Counted from the first letter of the stretch, positions 16,041 through 24,820 are shown. The stretch is 37,300 nucleotides of DNA from Bacteroidaceae bacterium (GCA_024401165.1 JAKSLN010000013.1:1-37300), one strand, 5' to 3'. The notes: generated by a model from the sequence alone, not told the origin. Made by a program: numbers and translations.

Positions 16041-16397
16041 TCATACGCATTGACAGGGGCAATCTATGAGGTTTCGCACGTGCTCGGTCCAGGACTTCTA
16101 GAAAAATGCTACCAAGAGGCATTAGAGATAGAACTGGAAGTTAGAGGATTACCTTTTGAACGCGAGAAATCTTTTGATTTGTTTTATAAGGATAAGCTCT
16201 TAAACGCAAAATATATTGCAGATTTTGTTGTAGATAATAAGATAATTGTTGAATTGAAATCAGTGAGTGATATACTTCCCGAGCATCGGGCTCAATTAAT
16301 CAATTACCTTCGTATCTCGGGTTTGAAGTTGGGGTTATTGGTGAATTTTAAAAACCGTAAGGTTGATATAGAGCGATTAACAAACTTTTCAGAATAG
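16014..16397 (+). CDS. GxxExxY protein, PD-(D/E)XK nuclease superfamily (PDDEXK_3)
   Basis: This belongs to a widespread family of small proteins named for the motif GxxExxY; its cellular role is not established. The 127-residue product has Gly27-Glu30-Tyr33 in LGPGLLEKCYQEAL. It also has a nuclease-like core with Asp70 (YIADF), Glu80 and Lys82 (IVELKS), consistent with a PD-(D/E)XK metal site, then LLPEH-like ILPEHRAQLINYLR and GLLVNF. There is no signal peptide or membrane segment. It is clearly more AT-rich than dxr and rseP on either side, suggesting a foreign origin. It is flanked by 30-bp inverted repeats and its 5' end is duplicated. I infer a mobile or once-mobile cassette inserted in the conserved dxr-rseP junction. 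Confidence 0.93.
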   Translation: MSEILYKALSYALTGAIYEVSHVLGPGLLEKCYQEALEIELEVRGLPFEREKSFDLFYKDKLLNAKYIADFVVDNKIIVELKSVSDILPEHRAQLINYLRISGLKLGLLVNFKNRKVDIERLTNFSE

Positions 16398-16399
16398 AT

Positions 16400-16429
16400 A
16401 TTCGTATAGTTCGTGTTATTCGTTTGTTA
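16400..16429 (-). repeat. right inverted repeat of GxxExxY cassette
   Basis: This is the reverse-complement partner of 15972-16001 (26 of 30 matching), starting 3 bases after the gene stop and ending 16 bases before rseP. Confidence 0.85.
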
Positions 16430-16445
16430 TAAACATTTTTAGACT

Positions 16446-17846
16446 ATGAACGTAATCTTAATAAAAGCTCTGCAGCTGCTTTGCTGCCTCAGTCTCCTCG
16501 TCGTGTTGCACGAGGGCGGACACTTCATGTTCTCCAAACTCTTCAAGGTGAGGGTGGAGAAGTTCTACATGTTCTTCAACCCTAAGTTCCATCTGTTCAG
16601 CACCAAGGACAAGTGGTTTGCCAAGCTCTTTCCCCGGATTGCCAAGAACGAGACGGAGTACGGCATCGGTTGGGTGCCCCTGGGCGGCTACGTGAAGATT
16701 GCCGGCATGATTGACGAGTCGATGGACAAGGAGCAGATGAAGCAGCCTGCCAAACCCGACGAGTTCCGCAGCCAGCCCGTCTGGAAGCGCTTCTTCATCA
16801 TGGTAGGTGGTGTGCTGATGAACCTGATCACCGCGCTTGTCATCTATAGTGCCATCATGTTTACATGGGGCCGCGACGTGATGCCTATGGAGAACGTGAA
16901 GGACGGTTTCGTCTTCAATAAGGAAGGCCAGAAGATGGGTTTCGTGGATGGCGATATCCCCTTGAAAATCAACGGCGAGAAGATTGCCTATTTCGACGCG
17001 TCGATGCTGCGCCCCCTGTCTGAGGCTGAGAACGTGACCGTATTGCGTGACGGCAAGGAAGTGACGTTCGACGTACCTGCCAACCATCCCGACATGCTGG
17101 AGATGAGCGAGATGAATCCTCCCTTGCTCGCACCTTTCGTCCTGGCTGAGATTGACAGCGTCATGCCCGACAGTCCTGCCCAGAAGGCAGGCCTTGCCCA
17201 GTGTGACTGCATCCTGGCGGTTGACGGTCAGCCCGTACGTTGCTGGGCCGACTTCGACGCCATCATGCTGCGCAAGAGTGACAAACTGGCTGTATGCTCT
17301 GCCGCAGACTCGCTGGCCTTGCGCAAAATGACTCTTGTCTACATGAGCAAGGCAACCGAGAAGGTAGATACGATTCAGCTGGAATTGAACGAGAACTACA
17401 TGCTGGGCATCGTCAAGACCCAGCTGAGCGACTACGCCGAATACAAGCATCTGGACTACAACTTCTTCGAGTCTATTCCCGCAGGCTGCGCCTATGGTTG
17501 GAAGCAACTGACGGGTTACGTTCACGACTTGAAGTACGTCTTCACTCCCAAGGGTGCCAAGAGCGTGGGTTCGTTCATTACCATTGGTAGCATCTTCCCC
17601 GACCAGTGGGACTGGCTGAAATTCTGGAACCTGACTGCCTTGATCAGCATCATCCTGGCCGTCATGAACATCCTGCCCATTCCTGGTCTGGATGGTGGTC
17701 ATGTGATGTTCCTTCTCTACGAGGCAATTACCCGAAAGCCTATGTCTGAGAAGGCGCAGGAGGTTGCCGAGTACATCGGCATGGGCCTGCTCATTCTTCT
17801 CATGATCTGGGCTTTTGGCAACGATCTGATGAGATTCGTCTTTTAA
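16446..17846 (+). CDS. rseP: site-2 intramembrane metalloprotease RseP
   Basis: RseP is an inner-membrane zinc protease that cuts transmembrane anti-sigma factors and remnant signal peptides during envelope stress. The 466-residue product has HEGGH (His22, Glu23, His26) inside the first membrane helix, a second conserved helix around VGGVLMNLITALVIY, and the third metal-ligand motif LPIPGLDGGH near the C-terminus. PDZ domains lie between; the second is clear around VMPDSPAQKAGL. The family length is usual. It starts 16 bases beyond the right inverted repeat of the GxxExxY cassette and is probably read from the dxr side. DUF4250 follows. Confidence 0.96.
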   Translation: MNVILIKALQLLCCLSLLVVLHEGGHFMFSKLFKVRVEKFYMFFNPKFHLFSTKDKWFAKLFPRIAKNETEYGIGWVPLGGYVKIAGMIDESMDKEQMKQPAKPDEFRSQPVWKRFFIMVGGVLMNLITALVIYSAIMFTWGRDVMPMENVKDGFVFNKEGQKMGFVDGDIPLKINGEKIAYFDASMLRPLSEAENVTVLRDGKEVTFDVPANHPDMLEMSEMNPPLLAPFVLAEIDSVMPDSPAQKAGLAQCDCILAVDGQPVRCWADFDAIMLRKSDKLAVCSAADSLALRKMTLVYMSKATEKVDTIQLELNENYMLGIVKTQLSDYAEYKHLDYNFFESIPAGCAYGWKQLTGYVHDLKYVFTPKGAKSVGSFITIGSIFPDQWDWLKFWNLTALISIILAVMNILPIPGLDGGHVMFLLYEAITRKPMSEKAQEVAEYIGMGLLILLMIWAFGNDLMRFVF

Positions 17847-17871
17847 CCGCTGAGATTTGTCTTCAAAAATT

Positions 17872-18054
17872 ATGAACCCAGAACTGCCCAAGGATCCCTT
17901 CATGCTGTTCAGCTTTGTCAACATGAAACTGCGTGACCAGTATGCCTCGCTCGATGAGTTGTGCGATGACCTTGACGTCAATCGCGAAGTACTTGAGACG
18001 ACGCTTGGTTCCTGTGGTTTTGAGTATAGTCCCGAACAAAACAAATTCTGGTAA
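17872..18054 (+). CDS. DUF4250 domain-containing small protein
   Basis: The 60-residue product resembles DUF4250, a family of short bacterial proteins with no known function. It begins MNPELPKDPFMLFSFVNMKLRD and continues with SLDELCDDLDVNRE, which looks like a small helical, possibly DNA-binding-like fold (a helix-turn-helix-type pattern), then GFEYSPEQNKFW. The ATG at 17872 is preferred over a TTG at 17857 because the protein then matches the usual family start. It lies 25 bases after rseP and 6 bases before the lipoprotein gene, so all three are probably co-transcribed. Confidence 0.85.
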   Translation: MNPELPKDPFMLFSFVNMKLRDQYASLDELCDDLDVNREVLETTLGSCGFEYSPEQNKFW

Positions 18055-18060
18055 ACCGTT

Positions 18061-18516
18061 ATGAAACGCATCGCACACCTTCTTCCCGGCCTACAGGCTG
18101 TCCTGGCAGCCTCCTTTGTGGTTCTCTGCCTTTCGTCGTGCAGCAAGGCAAAGGACGTCCGTGCCGTCGACGAGGAGGCAGGATGCCGTTCGTTGGCAGG
18201 TGCCCGCTCAGCCTTCTATGCCAAGCACTATGACGAGGCTCGCGACAGCATCATGTCGCTCCGCCAGAATCATCCGCTGGCCCTGGAGGCACGCAAGCAG
18301 GGCATTCTGCTTCTTGACAGCATCGAATTGTTTGCTGCCCAGGACAGTCTGGATGCCCTCAACATGGTGGCCCAGCGCCAGTACATGTCGAGCCTTGACA
18401 ATCCCGATGCTCCCCTTCAACTGGATAGCGCTACCTATGTCGATGAGCACGAGAGATTGGACATGAAGATAAAGTTTTTTGAACGTAAAATTCAAGAAGA
18501 TAAAGTTCGCAAATAG
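18061..18516 (+). CDS. hypothetical lipoprotein
   Basis: I do not recognise a named family. The 151-residue product has an N-terminal signal peptide with a lipobox ending CLSSC (Cys27), so it should be a lipoprotein in the periplasm or on the outer membrane. The mature part is helical in composition, with a possible TPR-like repeat (ARSAFYAKHYDEARDSIMSLRQ, about residues 48-69) and a charged C-terminal helix that could form a coiled coil (HERLDMKIKFFERKIQEDK). It ends the tsaB-rseP run of genes; no clear terminator follows before the efflux promoter. Confidence 0.8.
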   Translation: MKRIAHLLPGLQAVLAASFVVLCLSSCSKAKDVRAVDEEAGCRSLAGARSAFYAKHYDEARDSIMSLRQNHPLALEARKQGILLLDSIELFAAQDSLDALNMVAQRQYMSSLDNPDAPLQLDSATYVDEHERLDMKIKFFERKIQEDKVRK

Positions 18517-18549
18517 TTAAAAAAACTTTATTCCATTTCTGTTTTTGTC

Positions 18550-18673
18550 CAAAATCGCCCGATTATTGGTTATTTTAGGATTATTGGTTTCTTTGGGTGC
18601 AAAAAAAAGTGTATCTTTGCACTCAGATTCTTGCATTCGCTCGCTTGTTTATCAGGAAAGTAGGGCGATTTTG
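18550..18673. repeat. 11-bp inverted repeats flanking the efflux operon promoter
   Basis: CAAAATCGCCC at 18550-18560 is the exact reverse complement of GGGCGATTTTG at 18663-18673. The 102 bases between hold the only promoter-like box of the spacer, almost exactly at the centre. This could be an invertible promoter, paired regulator half-sites, or chance. Confidence 0.5.
18612..18619 (+). promoter_or_regulatory. -7 promoter box for RND efflux operon
   Basis: TATCTTTG matches TAnnTTTG. A TTTG at 18592-18595 could serve as the -33 element, though the spacing of 16 bases is short. The predicted leader is about 115 bases to the tolC start. Confidence 0.65.
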
Positions 18674-18742
18674 CAATAGAATGATTTAAGGTAATTAGAT
18701 TTTAGGAATTCAATTCAAGTTATTATTAGTTACGAGAAAATT

Positions 18743-20077
18743 ATGAAAATTCGAAATGTCTTCTCTTCGTTTTTGCTTGCGTTCTCCCTTTCTGCCTTTG
18801 CACAGCAGGAAGTGCCCGCATCAGCAGGCACGCTCGATATTGACCTGAACAAGGCCATCGAGATTGCCCTGGCCGAAAACCCAACCATGGTGGTTGCTGA
18901 CAAGGAGATCGAGCTCAAGAAGGTTGCCGACAAGGAGGCCTGGCAGAACTTGCTTCCCTCGCTCGACGCCAACCTGAGCCTCTCACACTCCATTCAGGTG
19001 GCCGCCATCAAGACACAGATGGGTGAGTTCAAGATGGGTATGGATGGTTCTACCACCGCGATGGGGGCGCTGGCTCTGCAGCTTCCCCTGTTTGCCCCCG
19101 CCATCTATCAGAATATGAAGCTCACGAAGGAGGACATCCTTCTGGCACAGGAGAAGGCACGCGGCAGCCGCCTCGACCTCATCAAGCAGGTGACGAGAGC
19201 CTACTACGCAGCTCTTCTGGCCAAGGACAGCTACGAGGTGATGCAGAAGAGCTTGAAGGTGTCGGAGGAGAACTTCAACGTTGTCAGCAGCAAGTTTGAC
19301 GTGGGCAAGGTGAGCGAGTATGACAAGATCTCGGCTGACGTACAGCGTCGTAACATGAGTTCGGCTGTGGTGAGTGCCGAGACGGGCGTCAAGCTCAGCC
19401 TTCTGCAGCTGAAGGTGCTCATGGGCGTTACTGAGAACGTCGATCTCAACATTACCGACAACCTGCGCAACTACGAGAACCGCATGACCCTTGCCGAGGC
19501 AGAGTCGGGACTCAGTGAGCTGGACAACAACTCGTCTATCAAGCAGATTGACTACAACGCCATGTTGCTCCGTCGTGCCCGCAAGATTCAGCAGACGAAC
19601 TTCATGCCTACCGTTGCCATGCAGCTGTCTTATCAGTACCAGTCATATTCAAACCCCAACTGGAACATCTTCAACTACCACTATTCGCCCAGTTCGACGA
19701 TTGCCTTCGCCGTCACGGTACCCATCTTCAAGGCCAGCAACTGGACAAAGCTCAAGTCGAACAAGATTCAGCAGGAGCAGTTGAACCTCACTCGCCAGAA
19801 CACCGTCAACCAGCTCAGCATGGCTGTTGAGAGCTATCGTCAGAACATGGCGAACTCCATCGCTCAGGCAGAGTCCAACCGCGAGGCCGTACGTCAGGCC
19901 ACCAAGGCTGTGAGCATCATGGGCAAGCGCTATGAGGTTGGCCACGGCACCATCCTCGAACTGAACCAGAGCGAAACCGCCCTGACACAGACCGAGCTGA
20001 CCTACAACCAGAGCATCTACGACTTCCTGGTTAACAAGGCCGACCTCGACTACACCCTCGGCAGAGAGCGCCAGTAA
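18743..20077 (+). CDS. TolC family outer membrane efflux protein
   Basis: TolC-type proteins form the trimeric outer-membrane and periplasmic exit duct of tripartite pumps. The 444-residue product has a signal peptide ending SAFAQ, then two homologous OEP repeats, roughly residues 30-230 and 240-440. Each has long amphipathic helices, for example LDLIKQVTRAYYAALLAKDSY in the first, and AYYAALLAKDSYEV and ELNQSETALTQTELTYNQSIYDFL are typical TolC helix stretches. The length is usual. The gene heads a three-part pump operon: the membrane fusion gene follows by 45 bases and the RND pump next. Confidence 0.95.
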   Translation: MKIRNVFSSFLLAFSLSAFAQQEVPASAGTLDIDLNKAIEIALAENPTMVVADKEIELKKVADKEAWQNLLPSLDANLSLSHSIQVAAIKTQMGEFKMGMDGSTTAMGALALQLPLFAPAIYQNMKLTKEDILLAQEKARGSRLDLIKQVTRAYYAALLAKDSYEVMQKSLKVSEENFNVVSSKFDVGKVSEYDKISADVQRRNMSSAVVSAETGVKLSLLQLKVLMGVTENVDLNITDNLRNYENRMTLAEAESGLSELDNNSSIKQIDYNAMLLRRARKIQQTNFMPTVAMQLSYQYQSYSNPNWNIFNYHYSPSSTIAFAVTVPIFKASNWTKLKSNKIQQEQLNLTRQNTVNQLSMAVESYRQNMANSIAQAESNREAVRQATKAVSIMGKRYEVGHGTILELNQSETALTQTELTYNQSIYDFLVNKADLDYTLGRERQ

Positions 20078-20122
20078 GAGGTAGTCAATCATCACATAAA
20101 CCGAAAATAAACAATAAACAAT

Positions 20123-21181
20123 ATGAAGACCAAGTATTTAGCAATGGTTGCCCTTGCCCTGACTGTCGCTTCGTGTGGCAAGAAGGAGGCGCAGGATGCA
20201 TCCACACTCGCAGAGCAGTTGCCTCAGGTAAAGCTCGCAACCGTAACCAGTGAAGAAATCGCTCAGACCGAAGTGTACTCTGCCACCGTGGAGAGTGATG
20301 TCAAGAACAACATCTCTCCCAACGCTCCCATGCGTATCGAGAAGATTCTCGTTGAGGTAGGCGACAAGGTTAGCAAGGGCCAGGTGCTCGTACAGCTGGA
20401 TGCCAGTACGCTGAACCAGCTCAAGCTTCAGATCAGCAACCAGAAGACCGTACTCAGCAACGTCACCACCGAGTTTGGCCGCATCGAGGAACTCTATAAG
20501 GTTGGCGGCGTGAGCAAGTCGGACTATGACAATGCCCGCGTACAGCTCGAGGGTCAGAAGACGCAGCTTAATGTCCTGGAGACCCAGTACAAGCAGATGT
20601 CTACCAACACCCAGCTGCTGGCTCCCATCAGCGGTGTTGTTACCGCCCGCAACTACGACAATGGCGACATGTATGGCGGTCAGCCCGTCCTCACCATCGA
20701 GCAGACTAATCCCGTCAAGGTGCTCTGCAACGTGTCGGAGGCTCACTACAAGGACGTTAAGCGTGGCCAGAAGGTTGAGATTACGCTCGACGCTTACGAG
20801 AACGAGGCCTTCGAGGGTACCGTGTCTATCGTATATCCCAATGTGGATCCCGCTACCCACACCTTCCCCGTTGAGGTTACCATCAAGAATCCTGAGCAGA
20901 AGGTCCGTCCCGGTATGTTTGCCCGTGCCGTCATCAACTTCGGCAGCCAGTCTCACGTCGTAGTTCCCGACGAGGCACTCGTGAAGCAGATTGGTGCCGG
21001 CGACCGCTACGTATATGTTTACAATGCCAAGGACAATACCGTATCTTATAATAAGGTAGAGATTGGTCGTCACATGGAGGCTGTTTACGAGATTCTCAGT
21101 GGTGTTCAGCCTGGCGACCAGGTTGTAGTAGCTGGTCACACCCGCCTTGCTAACGGCAAGAAGGTTGAGGTCGTAAAGTAA
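20123..21181 (+). CDS. efflux RND transporter periplasmic adaptor subunit (lipoprotein)
   Basis: The adaptor links the inner-membrane RND pump to the TolC duct. The 352-residue product has a lipobox ending TVASC (Cys18), so it is anchored to the inner membrane by lipid as AcrA is. It has the lipoyl-like half motifs (VEVGDKVSKGQVLVQLD at about residues 74-90 and APISGVVTARNYDNGD further on). A short coiled hairpin lies between them (LKLQISNQKTVLSNV to LETQYKQM), then a beta-barrel and membrane-proximal domain. The protein is of normal length for the HlyD_D23/AcrA group. It lies between tolC and acrB homologues with 45- and 50-base gaps and no internal promoter seen. Confidence 0.95.
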   Translation: MKTKYLAMVALALTVASCGKKEAQDASTLAEQLPQVKLATVTSEEIAQTEVYSATVESDVKNNISPNAPMRIEKILVEVGDKVSKGQVLVQLDASTLNQLKLQISNQKTVLSNVTTEFGRIEELYKVGGVSKSDYDNARVQLEGQKTQLNVLETQYKQMSTNTQLLAPISGVVTARNYDNGDMYGGQPVLTIEQTNPVKVLCNVSEAHYKDVKRGQKVEITLDAYENEAFEGTVSIVYPNVDPATHTFPVEVTIKNPEQKVRPGMFARAVINFGSQSHVVVPDEALVKQIGAGDRYVYVYNAKDNTVSYNKVEIGRHMEAVYEILSGVQPGDQVVVAGHTRLANGKKVEVVK

Positions 21182-21231
21182 GTTAGGAACAGAGCCTAAT
21201 CTTCAATCTTTAATTTAAATCCCCAATTCCC

Positions 21232-24200
21232 ATGACATTATACGAAGGTGCGGTCAAAAGACCAATTATGACGAGCCTTTGCTTCGTTGCCATCATGATC
21301 TTTGGCGTCTTCTCGCTTGTGAAGCTGCCCATTGACCTGATGCCAGATATCGATACCAACACCATCATGGTGATGACGTACTACAACGGTGCGTCGGCCA
21401 ACGATATTGAGAATAATGTGACGCGACCTCTGGAGAACACGCTCAACTCAGTCGAGCACCTCAAGCACGTCACTTCGCAGTCGCGTGAGAACATCAGCGT
21501 TATCACCCTGCAGTTTGAGTTCGGTTATGACATCGACGTTCTTACCAACAACGTACGCGACAAGCTGGACATGGTGTCGTCTGCATTGCCCGACGAGGCC
21601 CAGACGCCCATCCTCTTCAAGTTCTCGACCGACATGATCCCCATCATGATGCTGTCTGTCGAGGCCAACGAGTCGCAGCAAGCATTGTACAAGATTCTGG
21701 ACGAGGTGGTTGCCAACCCCCTGGCCCGTATCGACGGTGTGGGTACCGTGTCTATCGCCGGTGCTCCTGAGCGTGAGATCAACATCTACATGGATCCTCA
21801 GAAGATGGAGGCTTACCACTTGTCGCCCGCTCAGGTGAGTGCTGCCATCAGCGCCGAGAACCGCAACATTACCAACGGTACCATCGATGTGGGTAACCAG
21901 ACCTTCACCGTACGTGTGGAGGGTGAGTTTACCGACCCCATGCAGATGCGCGAGGTTGTCGTTGGCAGCATGGGCGGTCGCAACATCTACCTCAAGGACG
22001 TTGCACGCATCGTCGACAACCTGGAGGAGCGTTCGCAGCGCACCTTCACCAACGGTACACAGGGTGCGATGATTGTCGTCCAGAAGCAGTCTGGTGCCAA
22101 CTCGGTAGCCATCTCGGACGCTGTCTTGGCCAAGTTGCCCGAGTTGCAGAAGAACCTGCCTAGCGACGTAAAGCTCGGCATCATCAACAATACCTCCGAC
22201 AACATCAAGCAGACCATCGGATCATTGGAGGAGACCATTGCCTACGCTATGATCTTCGTTGCCCTGGTTGTGTTCATCTTCCTCGGACGCTGGCGTGCCA
22301 CGGTCATCATCGTCATCACCATTCCTATGTCTCTGGTGGCTTCGTTCATCTACCTCTATGCCAGCGACTCTTCGTTCAACATGATCTCTCTGTCGTGTCT
22401 CTCCATTGCCATCGGTAATGTGGTGGACGACGCCATTGTGGTCTTGGAGAACGTCACGACGCACATTGAACGAGGGTCGGCTCCGAAGCAGGCGGCCATG
22501 CATGCTACCCAGGAGGTTGCCATCTCCGTTATTGCGTCTACTTTGACCATGATTGCGGTGTTCTTCCCCTTGACCATGGTGCCTGGTATGGCCGGTGTAC
22601 TCTTCAAGCAGCTGGGTTGGATGATGTGTATCATCATGACCATCTCTACCATCTCTGCCCTTACCTTCACCCCCATGCTCTGTTCGCAGATGCTGAAGCT
22701 CAAGAAGAAGCAGAGTACATTCTTCAAGAAGGTCTATACGCCCATTGCCGGTGCCCTCGACAAGCTTGACGGCTGGTACGAGCGCCGCATTTACTGGGCA
22801 GTTCGCCATCGCTGGACGGTCATTCTGGCTTGTGTCCTCTTCTTCGTCTCAAGTATCGTTGCGGTCAAGATCTTCGGCATTGAGTCTGAGTTCTTCCCCA
22901 CCAACGACTCTGCCCGTGTCGGTGTCTCAATCGAGTTGCCCATCGGTACGCGCGTAGAGAAGGCTGAGGCAGTAGCCAAGCAGCTCACCAACCTGTGGAT
23001 GGAGCGCTACGGAAAGGATCTCATGCGTTGTAACTTCACCGTAGGTCAGGCCGGCGACAGCAATGCCTTCGCCTCTCTCCAGAACAGCGGTTCGCACATC
23101 ATATCGTTCAACATTACCCTGGTTCCCTCCAACGAGCGTGACAAGGGTCTGGCTGCCATCTGTGACGAGATGCGTGCCGACCTCAAGAAGATGCCCGAGC
23201 TGGCGAAGTATCAGGTAAACCTTGGCGGCAGCCAGGGTGGTGGTATGGGTGGACAGAGCATGGCTTCGTTCGAAATCTACGGTTACGACATGGACGCCAC
23301 ACGTGCTGTTGCCGACTCGCTGGCACAGCGCCTGCGTGGAACCGAGATGATCTCACAGGTCAACATCTCACGTTCTGACTTCCAGCCCGAAATCGTTATC
23401 AACTTTGACCGCGAGAAGCTTGCTTCGCAGAACCTCGGTCTGTCGACCGCCGCTTCTTACGTTCGTAATATCATCTTCGGTTCGATGATGTCTTACTTCC
23501 GCGAGGACGGTGAGGAGTACAACATCAAGGTTCGCTTCGATCCCGACAAGCGTACCTCTATCGAAGACCTCGAGAACGCCGTTATCCCCAACGGTCTGGG
23601 CAACAACATTCGCATCCGCGATATTGCCACCATCGAGGAGAGTGCTATTCCTCCCACCATCGAGCGCAAGGACCGCCAGCGTTACATTGCTGTCAACGCC
23701 ATTATGGCCGATGGCTATGCTCTCTCTGAGGGTGTAGAGTTCGGACGCTCACAGTTCGAGAAGCTTGACATCCCTGCCGGTATCACCGTCCAGGTAGCCG
23801 GTTCTTACGAGGATCAGCAAGAGTCTAACCGCGACCTCGGCCAGCTTGGCATCATCATCATCCTGCTCGTCTTCGTGGTGATGGCTGCCCAGTTCGAGTC
23901 GCTCACGTATCCCTTCATCATCATGCTCTCCGTACCCTTCGCGTTTGCCGGTATCATCTATGCCTTGATTATCACCGGCACGAACATGAACATCATGTCC
24001 ATGCTGGGTGGTATCATGCTGATTGGTATCGTAGTGAAGAACGGTATCGTGCTCATTGACTACACCAACCTCCTTCGCGAGCGCGGCTACGGTCTCATCT
24101 ATGCTGCACAGGCAGCTGCGCGCTCTCGTCTGCGTCCTATCCTTATGACCACCCTCACCACCATCCTTGGTATGACGCCTATGGCGCTCAGTACGGGTGT

Positions 24201-24429
24201 AGGTGCCGAGATGTGGCATCCCATGGCCATCTCCATCATTGGTGGTTTGATGATTTCTACCATCCTTACCTTGATTTACGTGCCCTCGATGTTCTGTATC
24301 TTCGGAGGTGTAGGCATCAAGCGTAACCGTCGCAAGATGCGCAAGCAGCGTCAGCTCGACGCTTACTGGAAGGAGCACTCTTCAGAGGAGAAACTGGTGG
24401 CAAACAAGGGTGCCAAGCACGAAGCTTAA
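21232..24429 (+). CDS. RND efflux transporter, HAE1-type permease
   Basis: This is the inner-membrane proton/drug antiporter of the tripartite pump. The 1065-residue product has the twelve-helix RND layout with two large periplasmic loops. The proton-relay residues are intact: Asp399 and Asp400 in TM4 (NVVDDAIVVLENV) and Lys936 in TM10 (GIVVKNGIVLID), matching AcrB Asp407/Asp408/Lys940. The double Asp marks the drug-type (HAE1) family rather than the heavy-metal family, which has a single Asp there. A Gly-rich stretch GGSQGGGMGGQS lies in the second periplasmic loop. The substrates are not predictable. A PII-like gene follows by 21 bases. Confidence 0.96.
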   Translation: MTLYEGAVKRPIMTSLCFVAIMIFGVFSLVKLPIDLMPDIDTNTIMVMTYYNGASANDIENNVTRPLENTLNSVEHLKHVTSQSRENISVITLQFEFGYDIDVLTNNVRDKLDMVSSALPDEAQTPILFKFSTDMIPIMMLSVEANESQQALYKILDEVVANPLARIDGVGTVSIAGAPEREINIYMDPQKMEAYHLSPAQVSAAISAENRNITNGTIDVGNQTFTVRVEGEFTDPMQMREVVVGSMGGRNIYLKDVARIVDNLEERSQRTFTNGTQGAMIVVQKQSGANSVAISDAVLAKLPELQKNLPSDVKLGIINNTSDNIKQTIGSLEETIAYAMIFVALVVFIFLGRWRATVIIVITIPMSLVASFIYLYASDSSFNMISLSCLSIAIGNVVDDAIVVLENVTTHIERGSAPKQAAMHATQEVAISVIASTLTMIAVFFPLTMVPGMAGVLFKQLGWMMCIIMTISTISALTFTPMLCSQMLKLKKKQSTFFKKVYTPIAGALDKLDGWYERRIYWAVRHRWTVILACVLFFVSSIVAVKIFGIESEFFPTNDSARVGVSIELPIGTRVEKAEAVAKQLTNLWMERYGKDLMRCNFTVGQAGDSNAFASLQNSGSHIISFNITLVPSNERDKGLAAICDEMRADLKKMPELAKYQVNLGGSQGGGMGGQSMASFEIYGYDMDATRAVADSLAQRLRGTEMISQVNISRSDFQPEIVINFDREKLASQNLGLSTAASYVRNIIFGSMMSYFREDGEEYNIKVRFDPDKRTSIEDLENAVIPNGLGNNIRIRDIATIEESAIPPTIERKDRQRYIAVNAIMADGYALSEGVEFGRSQFEKLDIPAGITVQVAGSYEDQQESNRDLGQLGIIIILLVFVVMAAQFESLTYPFIIMLSVPFAFAGIIYALIITGTNMNIMSMLGGIMLIGIVVKNGIVLIDYTNLLRERGYGLIYAAQAAARSRLRPILMTTLTTILGMTPMALSTGVGAEMWHPMAISIIGGLMISTILTLIYVPSMFCIFGGVGIKRNRRKMRKQRQLDAYWKEHSSEEKLVANKGAKHEA

Positions 24430-24450
24430 TTCAAAGTTCATAATATAGTC

Positions 24451-24744
24451 ATGAAAAGTGTATTTATAGCATACGATCAGGCTCTGCACGAGTTTGTTGT
24501 CGAAGCACTCGACGCCTCGCTCTGCAAGGGCTACACTCTCCTGCCCAATGCGGCAGGCAGAGGCAGTGTGACAGGCGAGCCCCACTTGGGCTCACATGCC
24601 TGGCCTTCAACCAACTGCACTATCCTCACCGTTTGCGGTGACGAGAAGGTTCAGCCCCTCCTTGACCGCCTGAAGGTCATCGACGAGAACAACCCTCTCC
24701 TCGGCCTCCGTGCCTTTGTTTGGAATGTAGAGCAGAGCATCTAA
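24451..24744 (+). CDS. PII-like signalling protein linked to RND pump
   Basis: The 97-residue product resembles the PII-like (GlnB/CutA-fold) superfamily: a first beta strand (MKSVFIAYDQ), helix, then GYTLLPNAAGRGSVTGEPHLGSHAWP. That segment sits where the PII T- and B-loops are and carries conserved Gly, Ser and His. A second beta-alpha-beta follows (CTILTVCGDEKVQPLLDRL) and it ends LRAFVWNVE. Small PII-like proteins encoded beside RND efflux genes have been described as a separate group. The ligand is unknown; PII relatives bind nucleotides or small anions at subunit interfaces. As last gene of the efflux operon it may sense a metabolite and regulate the pump. The assignment is by motif pattern only. 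Confidence 0.8.
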   Translation: MKSVFIAYDQALHEFVVEALDASLCKGYTLLPNAAGRGSVTGEPHLGSHAWPSTNCTILTVCGDEKVQPLLDRLKVIDENNPLLGLRAFVWNVEQSI

Positions 24745-24764
24745 GGATTAATAAATCTCAAGGC

Positions 24765-24802
24765 AAAAAAATGGCTGGCGAATTCAATCGTCAGCCATTT
24801 TT
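24765..24802 (+). terminator. terminator between convergent efflux operon and lipoprotein gene
   Basis: AAAAATGGCTGGCG and CGTCAGCCATTTTT form a 14-bp stem with one mismatch and an 8-nt loop. It has T-runs on both strands, so it can end transcription from both directions. Confidence 0.88.
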
Positions 24803-24820
24803 GTACTCTTGCTATAGTCT

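Noticed and set aside
15972-16429. conventional insertion sequence
   Set aside because: There is no transposase and no target-site duplication that I could see, so it is described as a gene flanked by inverted repeats only.
16458-18146. 562-codon minus-strand open frame opposite rseP
   Set aside because: The plus strand encodes RseP, DUF4250 and a lipoprotein with clear motifs; the opposite frame is His/Gln-rich nonsense.
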